Of a stretch of DNA of 64,000 nt, positions 47,408 to 55,499 are shown one piece after another. The notes under the pieces are model-generated. The model was not told where the DNA came from. It saw only the letters and a program-made list of their open reading frames with translations, and searched no databases. Numbering within the stretch: the first letter of the stretch is position 1; every line of letters begins with the position of its first letter. The DNA is from Candidatus Planktophila sp. (GTDB taxonomy: Bacteria > Actinomycetota > Actinomycetes > Nanopelagicales > Nanopelagicaceae): the NCBI GenBank assembly GCA_003569185.1, contig BGOJ01000001.1:128557-192556 (forward strand), written 5' to 3'. Made by a program: the position numbers and the translations under genes.

Positions 47408-48556
47408 ATGGCCGATGCGGTTAGAGCGTTATCAATAGATCAATTACGTAAACGCAAAAGTGTTAAGTGGCGACAATTTCCAAATGATGTTCTGCCGCTG
47501 CCAGTTGCTGAGATGGATTTTGAATCAGCCCCGGCAATAAAAGCAGCCTTATTAGATATGGTCGATCGATCAGATACTGGCTACCTCGGACCATTCCCAG
47601 AGTTATTTGATGCCTTTGCCAAATTCTCACTTTCTCGCTGGGGTTGGCAGGTTGATACCAAACAAATGCGAATGGCAACTGATGTTGGCGTTGGCATTGT
47701 GGAGATCATGCGCACCTTAATTAAGCCAGGTGAAAAAGTAATGCTTAACTCCCCAGTTTATGAAAATATCTGGCGATGGATTACTGAGGTTAATGCCACC
47801 ACAGTTGATACCCCACTTATTGAGGAAGATTTAAATTACAAATTAGATTTAGTAGCGATTGAAAAAGAGTACAAGGCTGGGGTTAAGGTCCATATTTTAT
47901 GCCACCCACATAATCCAGTTGGAGTTATCTTTGATAAGCAAGCATTAGCTGCATTAGCTGAATTAGCAAAGCGTTATCAAGTGGTGATTTTAAGTGATGA
48001 GATCCACGCACCTCTTTCCTATGATGCAAAAACTTTCACACCCTTCCTTGCGGTAAGTGATGTTGCTAAAGAGGTTGGAATTATTATTACTAGCGCTAGT
48101 AAATCCTTTAACTTAGCTGGGCTTAAGTGCGCCTTTATTATCACCCAATCAAGTGCGCTGCAGGAGCGAATTAATAAAATGCCACTGGCAGTAACTTGGC
48201 GGGCATCCTTATTTGGCGCTGTGGCATCAACTGCAGCTTACGCGGACTCTGTTAATTGGTTAGATGGAGTATTAATCACATTGGATGAGAATAGGAAATT
48301 ACTTAGCAATTTACTGCAAAGTAAATTACCGCAGGTTAAGTATCGAATCCCAGATTTTGGCTACCTTGCTTGGCTGGATATGAGCGGCCTTGGCTTAGGG
48401 GATGATCCAGCAGCGAAGATTTTAGAAAAAGGAAAGGTTGCATTAAATGGTGGTGTTTTATATGGACCAAAACATAAGAGCTTTGTTCGACTTAACTTTG
48501 GCACAAGCCCACAACTTATTACAGAAGGTATTGATCGGATTGCAAAGAGTTTGTAG
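47408..48556 (+). CDS. MalY/PatB-family PLP C-S lyase or aminotransferase
   Basis: A 382-residue fold-I PLP enzyme of the MalY/PatB group, usually cystathionine beta-lyase. The N-terminus SIDQLRKRKSVKWRQFP, PLPVAEMDFESAPAI near residue 32, HNPVG near residue 170, DEIHAPL near residue 200 and the PLP lysine in TSASKSFNLAGLK near residue 233 are all typical. Expected activity is cleavage of cystathionine or cysteine conjugates for methionine synthesis. It follows the SDR by 29 bases. Its stop lies two bases from that of the convergent ALDH. Confidence 0.86.
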   Translation: MADAVRALSIDQLRKRKSVKWRQFPNDVLPLPVAEMDFESAPAIKAALLDMVDRSDTGYLGPFPELFDAFAKFSLSRWGWQVDTKQMRMATDVGVGIVEIMRTLIKPGEKVMLNSPVYENIWRWITEVNATTVDTPLIEEDLNYKLDLVAIEKEYKAGVKVHILCHPHNPVGVIFDKQALAALAELAKRYQVVILSDEIHAPLSYDAKTFTPFLAVSDVAKEVGIIITSASKSFNLAGLKCAFIITQSSALQERINKMPLAVTWRASLFGAVASTAAYADSVNWLDGVLITLDENRKLLSNLLQSKLPQVKYRIPDFGYLAWLDMSGLGLGDDPAAKILEKGKVALNGGVLYGPKHKSFVRLNFGTSPQLITEGIDRIAKSL

Positions 48557-48558
48557 TA

Positions 48559-50022
48559 CTACTTCTTTCTTCCGTGCAAGCGCTTAATTAAGGTTGTTAG
48601 GATTTTTTCAGAAAATCTGGTGCGTTTAAAGGTAGTAAATCTAAGTGGGATATTAAATCTAGTTTTAACTACTGTGCGTGCGTAGGTGTACTCAATTAAA
48701 CCTTCAGCGCCATGAATGCGGCCATATCCAGAATCTTTAACTCCACCAAATGGCACAGATGCAACAGCTGCAAATAAAAAGACTGAATTTACCGAGACCA
48801 TGCCACAGGCAAGCTTTGCGGCAATCTTTTCACCATCTCGCTTAGAAAAAACCGCTGCAGCAAGTCCATATGAGCTGGCATTAGATAACTTAATTGCTTC
48901 ATCTGTATTCGATACCTTATTAATAGCAATAGTTGGCCCAAAGGTCTCCTGGGTCATCGCAGTTGAATCCTCTGGCACATCCAACATAATTACTGGTTCA
49001 ACATAGGCACCCTTTACAGACTCTGTTCCCCCAAGTAAAAACTTAGCTCCCTTTGCTTTGGCATCATCTAAATGGGATTGAATAACATTTAATTGTGATG
49101 GCATGGTGGCTGGGCCATAATCTTGGCCAGCTTGAATCTTTTTTGCCATCTTACTTATCTCTTCAATAAATTGATCAGCAACAGATTCGACCACATAAAC
49201 TCTTTCTGCCCCAATACAAGATTGGCCAGCATTAGCCATGGCAGACCAGAGTGTGTATTCAGCAGCAAGTTTTATATCAGCATCTTTTGCCACAATTACT
49301 GGATCCTTGCCACCACATTCGAGCACAACTGGAATCATTGATTGCGCGCAACTTTCTGCCACCTTTTTAGCAGTTTTAGTAGATCCGGTAAATGAGAGCT
49401 TATTAATCTTTGATTGAGTTAATGCTCTACCGGTATCAGGTAAGCCAGTCACCGTTGCAAAGATATTTTCAAAAGGTGCAATGAGAGCAAATGAATCTGC
49501 CAACCACTGTCCAACACCGGGTGTGAACTCAGATGGTTTAAAGACAACTGTATTTCCAGCAGCTAAGGCGTAAGCAATAGAGCCCATTGGCGTAAAGATT
49601 GGATAATTCCAAGGACCAATTACACCAACCACACCAAGGGGTGATCTTTGAACCTGCGCCTTCATGTTAAACATCAATAAACCAGCTGGGCGGTTTTGTT
49701 TTTGCATAATCTCTTCTGCATGCTTTGCTGCCCAAGCAAGGTGATCAATTGCAATAGAGACCTCAAGGGAGGCATCACTTAATGGTTTGCCACACTCAGT
49801 TGCAACTAAGGCAGCAATCTCTTTTTGATTTTTAGTTATATAAGAAGCCCATTTAAGTAAGGTGCGCTTTCGAGCGGTGAAACCAAACTCTTGCCAGCGA
49901 ATACTTGCAGTTTGGGCCAGATTTACTTGGGCAAATACCTCATCGAGTGAAAAGTTTTTATACTTTGCAATTACCTCACCAGTTTTAGGATCATATTTAT
50001 CAAAGGTGGCTTCAAGGTTCAT
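48559..50022 (-). CDS. NAD(P)-dependent aldehyde dehydrogenase (succinate-semialdehyde type)
   Basis: A second aldehyde dehydrogenase, about 487 residues. Motifs: GVVGVIGPWNYPIFTPMGS (catalytic N), VVFKPSEFTPGVG (K), FTGSTKTAKKVAESC, LECGGKDPVIV (general base E), NAGQSCIGAERVYV (nucleophile C), and TFGPTIAI. Start is fixed at ATG 50022 because TACTCT lies six bases upstream on the minus strand; a longer frame to 50103 would overlap the divergent hydrolase. The C-terminal extension (about 30 residues after the catalytic domain, ...IKRLHGRKK) is basic. Substrate cannot be told from sequence. Confidence 0.87.
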   Translation of the reverse strand: MNLEATFDKYDPKTGEVIAKYKNFSLDEVFAQVNLAQTASIRWQEFGFTARKRTLLKWASYITKNQKEIAALVATECGKPLSDASLEVSIAIDHLAWAAKHAEEIMQKQNRPAGLLMFNMKAQVQRSPLGVVGVIGPWNYPIFTPMGSIAYALAAGNTVVFKPSEFTPGVGQWLADSFALIAPFENIFATVTGLPDTGRALTQSKINKLSFTGSTKTAKKVAESCAQSMIPVVLECGGKDPVIVAKDADIKLAAEYTLWSAMANAGQSCIGAERVYVVESVADQFIEEISKMAKKIQAGQDYGPATMPSQLNVIQSHLDDAKAKGAKFLLGGTESVKGAYVEPVIMLDVPEDSTAMTQETFGPTIAINKVSNTDEAIKLSNASSYGLAAAVFSKRDGEKIAAKLACGMVSVNSVFLFAAVASVPFGGVKDSGYGRIHGAEGLIEYTYARTVVKTRFNIPLRFTTFKRTRFSEKILTTLIKRLHGRKK

Positions 50023-50044
50023 AAGGTAAGAGTAAACTCTTTTT
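50023..50044. promoter_or_regulatory. Overlapping divergent leaderless promoters
   Basis: Within 22 bases lie two -10 hexamers on opposite strands: TACTCT on the minus strand (50029-50034), six bases from the ALDH ATG, and TAAACT on the plus strand (50033-50038), six bases from the hydrolase GTG. They share the bases TA at 50033-50034. Both genes show no Shine-Dalgarno, as expected for leaderless mRNAs. Confidence 0.6.
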
Positions 50045-50755
50045 GTGCCAGAGTTAATCCGCCCTTCAACGGTATTGCCCGCTAATCGCAGCGCAATAAC
50101 CATAAAAACCAGCGATGGGCTTAATTTAATTGGTGAGGTTGCTGCCCCGCTGGGTGAAATAACTGGCTCACTTTTAATGCTTCACCCCAACCCATCAGGT
50201 GGGGGAATGATGGACTCTCATATATATAAAAAGGCAGCAAACCGCTTACCTGCCATGGCTGGAATTCAAATAATTAGATTTAACACCAGAGGAACGGTCA
50301 GTGAGGCAGGAAAAAGTGAGGGTGAGTATGACCATGGTAAAGGTGAAAAGTTAGATGTATTAGCAGCCCTTGATTACTGCTTTGATCAATTAAAGATAAA
50401 GAATTTATATGTAATTGGTTGGTCCTTTGGCACAGAGCTTGCACTGCAATATGCAAGGGATAAAAGAATTAAAGAGTTAATCCTGCTAAGCCCACCGATG
50501 CTATCGACAACGGAAGATGATCTAGATTTTTGGATTAAGGATGGCAGAGTGATTACCGCACTTATCCCTGAGTTGGATGATTACTTAAAGTCTGAGGCAG
50601 CAAAGCTTAAGTTTTCTAGAGTTAAAAATTTAAAGCAGATTGATGTGGCAGGTGCAAAGCATCTATGGGTTGGGGAGCCAATGGTTCATTTAGTTTTAAG
50701 TGAGATTGTTAAGGTTATTGCGCCAAACAGATTGCCACTTGCGCAAGAGATCTAA
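50045..50755 (+). CDS. Alpha/beta hydrolase (dienelactone hydrolase-like)
   Basis: A 236-residue alpha/beta-fold hydrolase with LMLHPNPSGGG (oxyanion region, HPxP type), GTRG-like FNTRGTVSEAG and nucleophile S127 in GWSFGTE; the acid and His are probably D near residue 156-180 and H in GAKHLWVG. The HPNPSGGG variant is typical of small hydrolases of unknown substrate widespread in bacteria (COG2945-like). Starts with GTG at 50045 and ends sharing CTAA with the convergent AI-2E-type gene. Confidence 0.75.
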   Translation: MPELIRPSTVLPANRSAITIKTSDGLNLIGEVAAPLGEITGSLLMLHPNPSGGGMMDSHIYKKAANRLPAMAGIQIIRFNTRGTVSEAGKSEGEYDHGKGEKLDVLAALDYCFDQLKIKNLYVIGWSFGTELALQYARDKRIKELILLSPPMLSTTEDDLDFWIKDGRVITALIPELDDYLKSEAAKLKFSRVKNLKQIDVAGAKHLWVGEPMVHLVLSEIVKVIAPNRLPLAQEI

Positions 50756-51886
50756 GCTTGATCAGCTCTTGGAAAAACAACCTCATCTAAAATAAGAAGT
50801 ACTGCTGCTGCAATTGGCACCGCTAGAAGACCACCAACTAAGCCAAGCAGAGAGGCACCAAGTAAGGCAGCTATAATTGTGACTAGCCCTGGAATTGCTA
50901 GAGACTTTCGCATAATCCTTGGCGTGATTACATAATTTTCAATCTGAACATAAACAATATAAGCACCAAGTGCAATCGCTGCGGTGGTAAGTGAGTCAGT
51001 TAGTGACACCACAGTCACTATCGACATTCCAATGAAGTGGCCAACTAATGGAATAAAGCCGCAGATTAAAACCACCATTGCAAGTGGTCCTGGATATGGC
51101 ATGCCAACAATTAATCCCATAATTAAAATGAAGGTGGCAGCAAGGGCGGCAATAATTGCTTGTCCGCCAACAAAGGAGCCGATTCTGGCAACGATGGCAT
51201 TGGTTAATTTAGAGACTCGGTCCCGCCTTGTTGCTGGCACGAACCTGAGACCAATATTTATTACCTGTGGCAGGGAGGCAAGGAAGTAGAGAGTTAATAC
51301 AAGAATAGTAATTGTTGAAACCAGCCCTGAAACCACAGCCTTTCCAACACCAATTACCCCGCCAAAGGCGGTGATCGCAAATTGGCCATCTTTAATGAAG
51401 TGAATCAATTTTGGTTTGCAGTGAGTCAATTACTCCATACTTATTATTTAGATCATTAATAAAGGCGTTGTTATTTAAATCCTTAATTAAGGCTGGTGCG
51501 TTATCAAGTAATTGATTTCCTTGATCAATCAGCGGCGGAACTGCGATTGCGATAAAGGCTGCGACAAAGAGTAAAACAGATGCCATTACAGCGCCCACCG
51601 ATGCCCCACGGTTTAGCCCACGATTTTGAAAAAACATTACCGCTGGATTTAAACCAGCTGCTAGGAAGATAGAGATAATAATGAGTATAAATACCGCACT
51701 TGCTGAGGCCAGTGCTTGCAACATGGTTAGCGCAAGCAGTGCGCCAATAGTGACCATAAAGCCAAAGTAGAAAGGGTGGGAGGTATTTACCGGTTTACCT
51801 GCCGTACCAAAATCTTCATTGGCAACTTTGCTCACTTTGCGCCGAAGTAATTTTGAAGTGATCTTTGGTTTAGTAAATCTAGCCAT
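50752..51886 (-). CDS. AI-2E family transporter, split by a one-base frameshift
   Basis: A polytopic membrane protein of the AI-2E/PerM exporter family. The first part (51886 to about 51413) has hydrophobic helices near residues 50-95 and 105-125 and reads ...NNKYGVIDSLQTK. An extra base in the TTTT run at 51409-51412 shifts the frame to a stop at 51392. The rest resumes as LIHFIKDGQFAITAFGGV and has the family's later helices and GLVGGLLAVPIAAAVLLIL end. Corrected length is 377 residues, normal for the family. TAAAAT on the minus strand six bases before the ATG supports the start at 51886. Substrate unknown. Confidence 0.82.
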
Positions 51887-51967
51887 AGGTGAATTTTATC
51901 TTGCTTTTCACATCACCACAGACCGATTAATGAGCAAGGAGTGGTTTAAATACGAGAGAATAAGCCT

Positions 51968-53197
51968 ATGAGTGGATTGCGTATCAAAGGATTAGGTGAG
52001 GAGATTGCCACCTTAGCTAACCTGCCTTGGGATAAACCACTTGAGGGCTGGCCTGAGGATGAGGTGCTAACTGGCATGCGCGGTATCTCTCGCCATGTTG
52101 TTAGGTTAATTAGATCAAATCCCAGCAAAAGTAATAGCCAAATATTTGCAGTTAAAGAGACAGTTCCTGAGTTTGCAAATCGTGAGTACTCATTACTTAG
52201 AGATTTAAATCAAAAAACAGCGCCTTGTGTTGAACCAGTTGCAGTTATTGAGGGAAGAGTTGACACAGATGGCAATGAGTTACCAGCAGCCTTGGTAACA
52301 AAGTATCTGCCTTACTCACTTCCTTATCGGGTGATCTTAAGTGGATCTGTTACCCCAACTGAGATATTAAATATGGCAAACGCGCTCGCGTTACTCTTAG
52401 TAAGACTTCACCTACTTGGTTTTTGGTGGGGTGATTGCTCCCTTTCAAATACATTATTTAGAAGAGATGCCAATGATTTTGCCGCCTATCTAGTGGATGC
52501 TGAAACTGGTGAGTTTCAAAGATCATTAAGTGATGGCCAGCGGGAGCATGATTTAGAGCTTGCTCACTTTAATGTGGCAGCAGAGCTTGAGGATTTAGCA
52601 GTGGCAGGTGTCTTATCAAATGATATAAATCCTGTTAGAGCATCCGATGGTGTTATAAAGAGGTATCGAAGATTGTGGAAGATGTTAAAGGAGCCACAGA
52701 TATTAGATTCATCAGATCGCCAAGCGGTGGAGCGGGCGATGCGAAGTTTGCAAGATCTTGGCTTTGCAGTTGAAGAGGTTGAGGTAACAACAACTGGGGA
52801 TAAGGGATCAATTAGATTTCAACCAAAGTTAGTTGCAGCTAGATACCATGCAAATCGGCTAGAAGAGTTAATGGGATTACAAGCAGAGGAGTTGCAAGCA
52901 AAGCGATTACTTGCCTCCTATGACAGATATAAAGCACGAGAGTTTCCACCTGCCACACCACATGCAGTAGTTGTTAAGCAATGGCTAACTGATGTATTTA
53001 AAAGAGTAGTTAACCAAGTACCGGAGGAGTTAAAGGGAAGAGTGGAACAAGCCCAACTTTTCCATGAGGTATTGGAGAATCGTTGGTATCTAGGTGAGAA
53101 ATTAGGTAGAGATGTTGGGCTAGATTTTGCCACTGCCGACTACATTGAAAAGGTATTGCCATACCGAATGGATTCAGGGGTTGTAATTAAAAAATGA
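51968..53197 (+). CDS. DUF4032 kinase-like protein
   Basis: A 409-residue actinobacterial conserved protein. The N-terminal part (residues about 60-190) has kinase-like elements: FAVKETVPEFANREYSLL (candidate Lys and Glu), LLGFWWGDCSLSNTLFRR (HGD-like catalytic loop) and AYLVDAETGEF (DFG-like metal Asp). The C-terminal half is helical DUF4032. It overlaps the next gene (ATGA), and a thioredoxin/TPR protein and an MFS transporter follow in the same run. Phosphotransfer function is inferred. Confidence 0.75.
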   Translation: MSGLRIKGLGEEIATLANLPWDKPLEGWPEDEVLTGMRGISRHVVRLIRSNPSKSNSQIFAVKETVPEFANREYSLLRDLNQKTAPCVEPVAVIEGRVDTDGNELPAALVTKYLPYSLPYRVILSGSVTPTEILNMANALALLLVRLHLLGFWWGDCSLSNTLFRRDANDFAAYLVDAETGEFQRSLSDGQREHDLELAHFNVAAELEDLAVAGVLSNDINPVRASDGVIKRYRRLWKMLKEPQILDSSDRQAVERAMRSLQDLGFAVEEVEVTTTGDKGSIRFQPKLVAARYHANRLEELMGLQAEELQAKRLLASYDRYKAREFPPATPHAVVVKQWLTDVFKRVVNQVPEELKGRVEQAQLFHEVLENRWYLGEKLGRDVGLDFATADYIEKVLPYRMDSGVVIKK

Positions 53198-54084
53198 GTA
53201 GTAATAAACCAATCCCTGGGATGGGTAGTGCCAATTTTGGTAACGCCTTTGATCTTTCAACCTTAAAAAAGCCAATAGGTGAGGCAGTAACACCAACCCA
53301 TGGCAAGGCGGTAACACAGGAGAATTTAGTATCTGATTTTGTTGCTAAATCAAAAGAGTCGGTAGTTATCTTGCTGGCTTGGTCTGCCAGAAGCGCGCAA
53401 GCAAAGGAGATCCTTGAAACTTTAGGAAAGCTTGAGATTGCCGATAAAAATGCCTGGCTACTTGGCGTAGTTGATGTTGATACTCAACCGCAGGTTGCCC
53501 AAGCGCTGCAGATTAAATCTGTGCCAGTTGCAATTGCAATTATTGGCGAGCAATTACTTCCACTATTTGAATCAGTGCCACCTGCTGATCAGGTGCGATT
53601 AGTAATTAATAAATTACTAGAGCTTGCTGCTCAAAAAGGAGTCGGAACTGCCCCTGAAGGTCCAACTGAGATTCCAATGGAGGCTGAAGAGGCAGCTGCA
53701 TATGCTGCAATGGAGAAAGGTGATTACAAAGCAGCGAAGCTTTCATATGAGGCATGGCTTAAACGAAAACCAAATGAGCAGGTGGCAGTAGTTGGTTTAG
53801 CCCAGGTTAATTTGATGCTCCGTATTGATGGCTTAGATCCTGTATTAACTTTGAAAAATGCAAAGGCTGATGATGTGACCAGCCAGATGATGTGTGCTGA
53901 TATTGAGATTGCAACTGGAAATTATGAGGCCGCCTTTGAGCGATTACTAAATGCAGTTAGAAGTATGGCCGGGGATGATCGAGATAAGGCAAAGGCGCAT
54001 TTAATTACCCTCTTTAATTTGGTAGATCCAACCGATCCAAGGTTGGTTAAAGCACGTGGTCAGTTAGCAAGTGCACTCTTTTGA
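53194..54084 (+). CDS. Thioredoxin-fold/TPR protein lacking the redox motif (CnoX/YbbN-like)
   Basis: A 296-residue cytosolic protein: a thioredoxin-like domain (about 40-145; VVILLAWSARSAQAKEIL, SVPVAIAIIG with the cis-Pro) and then TPR-like helical repeats (about 160-290, AYAAMEKGDYKAAKLSYEAWL). Such proteins (CnoX, YbbN) are holdase co-chaperones. Here the CxxC is replaced by S-A-R-S, so it should be redox-inactive. Coupled to DUF4032 upstream and MFS downstream. Confidence 0.82.
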   Translation: MSSNKPIPGMGSANFGNAFDLSTLKKPIGEAVTPTHGKAVTQENLVSDFVAKSKESVVILLAWSARSAQAKEILETLGKLEIADKNAWLLGVVDVDTQPQVAQALQIKSVPVAIAIIGEQLLPLFESVPPADQVRLVINKLLELAAQKGVGTAPEGPTEIPMEAEEAAAYAAMEKGDYKAAKLSYEAWLKRKPNEQVAVVGLAQVNLMLRIDGLDPVLTLKNAKADDVTSQMMCADIEIATGNYEAAFERLLNAVRSMAGDDRDKAKAHLITLFNLVDPTDPRLVKARGQLASALF

Positions 54085-55292
54085 AAAACTTTGAAAAAAC
54101 TAATTACTCAAAGGCGGAAAAGCGTTACTTAAGTATTATCTTTTTTCTCTTTGGCATCTCCATCATGTCACTTGCCCCCAGAACACCAGATCTTAAAGCC
54201 AACCTAGATATCAACAATGGCGCCTTTGGCACCCTCCTTGGCGCATCATCAATTGGCTCAATCATTATGTTGTTAATCGGCGGCCAGATTGTTCATGCCA
54301 TTGGTGCAAAGCGTGCACTACAGATTGGTTCCACTGGGGTGGCGGTTATGTTTACCGCCTTAGTTCACACCAGCTCACCAATTTTATTTCTATTTTTAAA
54401 TATCTTGGCAGGTGCTTCAATCTCGATTTATCACATTGCATCTAGTGGCCACTCACTGCACCGGCAAGATGAGGTTGGTTCAGTTATTGTTCCAAAGTTG
54501 CATGGCGCCTGGGCAGTTGGGGCGATGAGCACAGCCGCGATTGCTTTTTTAATATCTAATTATGTTTCAATCACCTGGCATATCACTATCTTGATGATCA
54601 TTGTTTGGCTAATTACCCAATTTTCTATCGCCAAGTTATCAAATACATTTCCTGCAAACCCCGCAGCAGATGATGCTTATCAAGCTGGTTCAATAAAGCA
54701 ATTTAAGTTTAAAGTTAATTGGTTTTTAAGCTTAGGGTTTTTCTGCGCCTCAATTATGGAGTTCACCATCGCAGATTGGGCAACCTTATTTGGCAAGGAG
54801 GAGTTAAATATGAGCTCATCAATTGCCACCTTGTCATATCTAGTTTATTTAATTGGACTTATCATTGGTAGATTCTCAATTGGTTGGGCGTTAAATCATC
54901 AATCTGAAAGATTTTGGATTAAGGCAGGCGGGGCGGTAGGGGGCGCTGGATTTATCTCAATGATCCTACTTTCTGCTTTGCTAGTTGATACCAATAAAAC
55001 AATTGCGTATCTAATTGCCTTTCTTGGATTTTTCTTAGCTGGTTTAGGCTCCTCAGCCCTTGCGCCAATCTTTTTCTCAATTGCCGGCCGGCTTTCAAAT
55101 GGGCGAAATGCAATTGCAGTTGCGCAATTAAGTTTTGTTAATACATTTATTATCTTTATTTCAAAAACAATTTTGGCTTGGATAGTTCAGTTAACTTCAA
55201 TTACTACTGCGCTACTTTTTGCATCGGTGATGATGTTGGCCCTGCTTTACTTTGGAAAGGTCGGATCGCCCATACGGGCCGGTAGGTTGTGA
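54081..55292 (+). CDS. Major facilitator superfamily transporter
   Basis: A 403-residue transporter with twelve predicted helices. The motif-A-like segment GAKRALQIGST after helix 2, LNINNGAFGTLLGASSIGS at the N-terminus and IGRFSIGWAL near residue 268 fit the FucP/YbjJ-like group of sugar and drug transporters. Start ATG overlaps the previous stop. Given the DUF4032/CnoX operon partners, the substrate cannot be predicted. Confidence 0.83.
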   Translation: MKNFEKTNYSKAEKRYLSIIFFLFGISIMSLAPRTPDLKANLDINNGAFGTLLGASSIGSIIMLLIGGQIVHAIGAKRALQIGSTGVAVMFTALVHTSSPILFLFLNILAGASISIYHIASSGHSLHRQDEVGSVIVPKLHGAWAVGAMSTAAIAFLISNYVSITWHITILMIIVWLITQFSIAKLSNTFPANPAADDAYQAGSIKQFKFKVNWFLSLGFFCASIMEFTIADWATLFGKEELNMSSSIATLSYLVYLIGLIIGRFSIGWALNHQSERFWIKAGGAVGGAGFISMILLSALLVDTNKTIAYLIAFLGFFLAGLGSSALAPIFFSIAGRLSNGRNAIAVAQLSFVNTFIIFISKTILAWIVQLTSITTALLFASVMMLALLYFGKVGSPIRAGRL

Positions 55293-55499
55293 GGGCACTT
55301 AGAGCTTGCCTAGATGGTCAATAACAAAACTGTTATTTACGCCTGAAATTTCTATCTCACTGGGCAATTTTTAAGCCCAGATAATGAGATTCACAGCAAA
55401 ATTCAACTAGTAAAAATCACCCCAAACCTCTACCCTTGCCCGACAACATTATGGACAAAAGTCTGTGGTGTCGAAAACCTAGGAAAGGTATACCTCTTA
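55293..55499 (+). promoter_or_regulatory. Intergenic control region before the Liv-type importer
   Basis: A 207-base non-coding stretch. A near palindrome (TGGGCAATTTTTAAGCCCA, 55361-55379) may end the MFS transcript. Close to the gene, TATACC (55489-55494) precedes the ATG by about five bases and AGGAAAGG (55481-55488) by eleven; either a leaderless or a ribosome-site start could operate. Long for this genome, fitting strong regulated expression. Confidence 0.4.

Noticed and set aside
50023-50103. Longer N-terminus of the aldehyde dehydrogenase
   Set aside because: It would cover the start of the divergent hydrolase; the -10 at 50029-50034 and the family N-terminus support ATG 50022.
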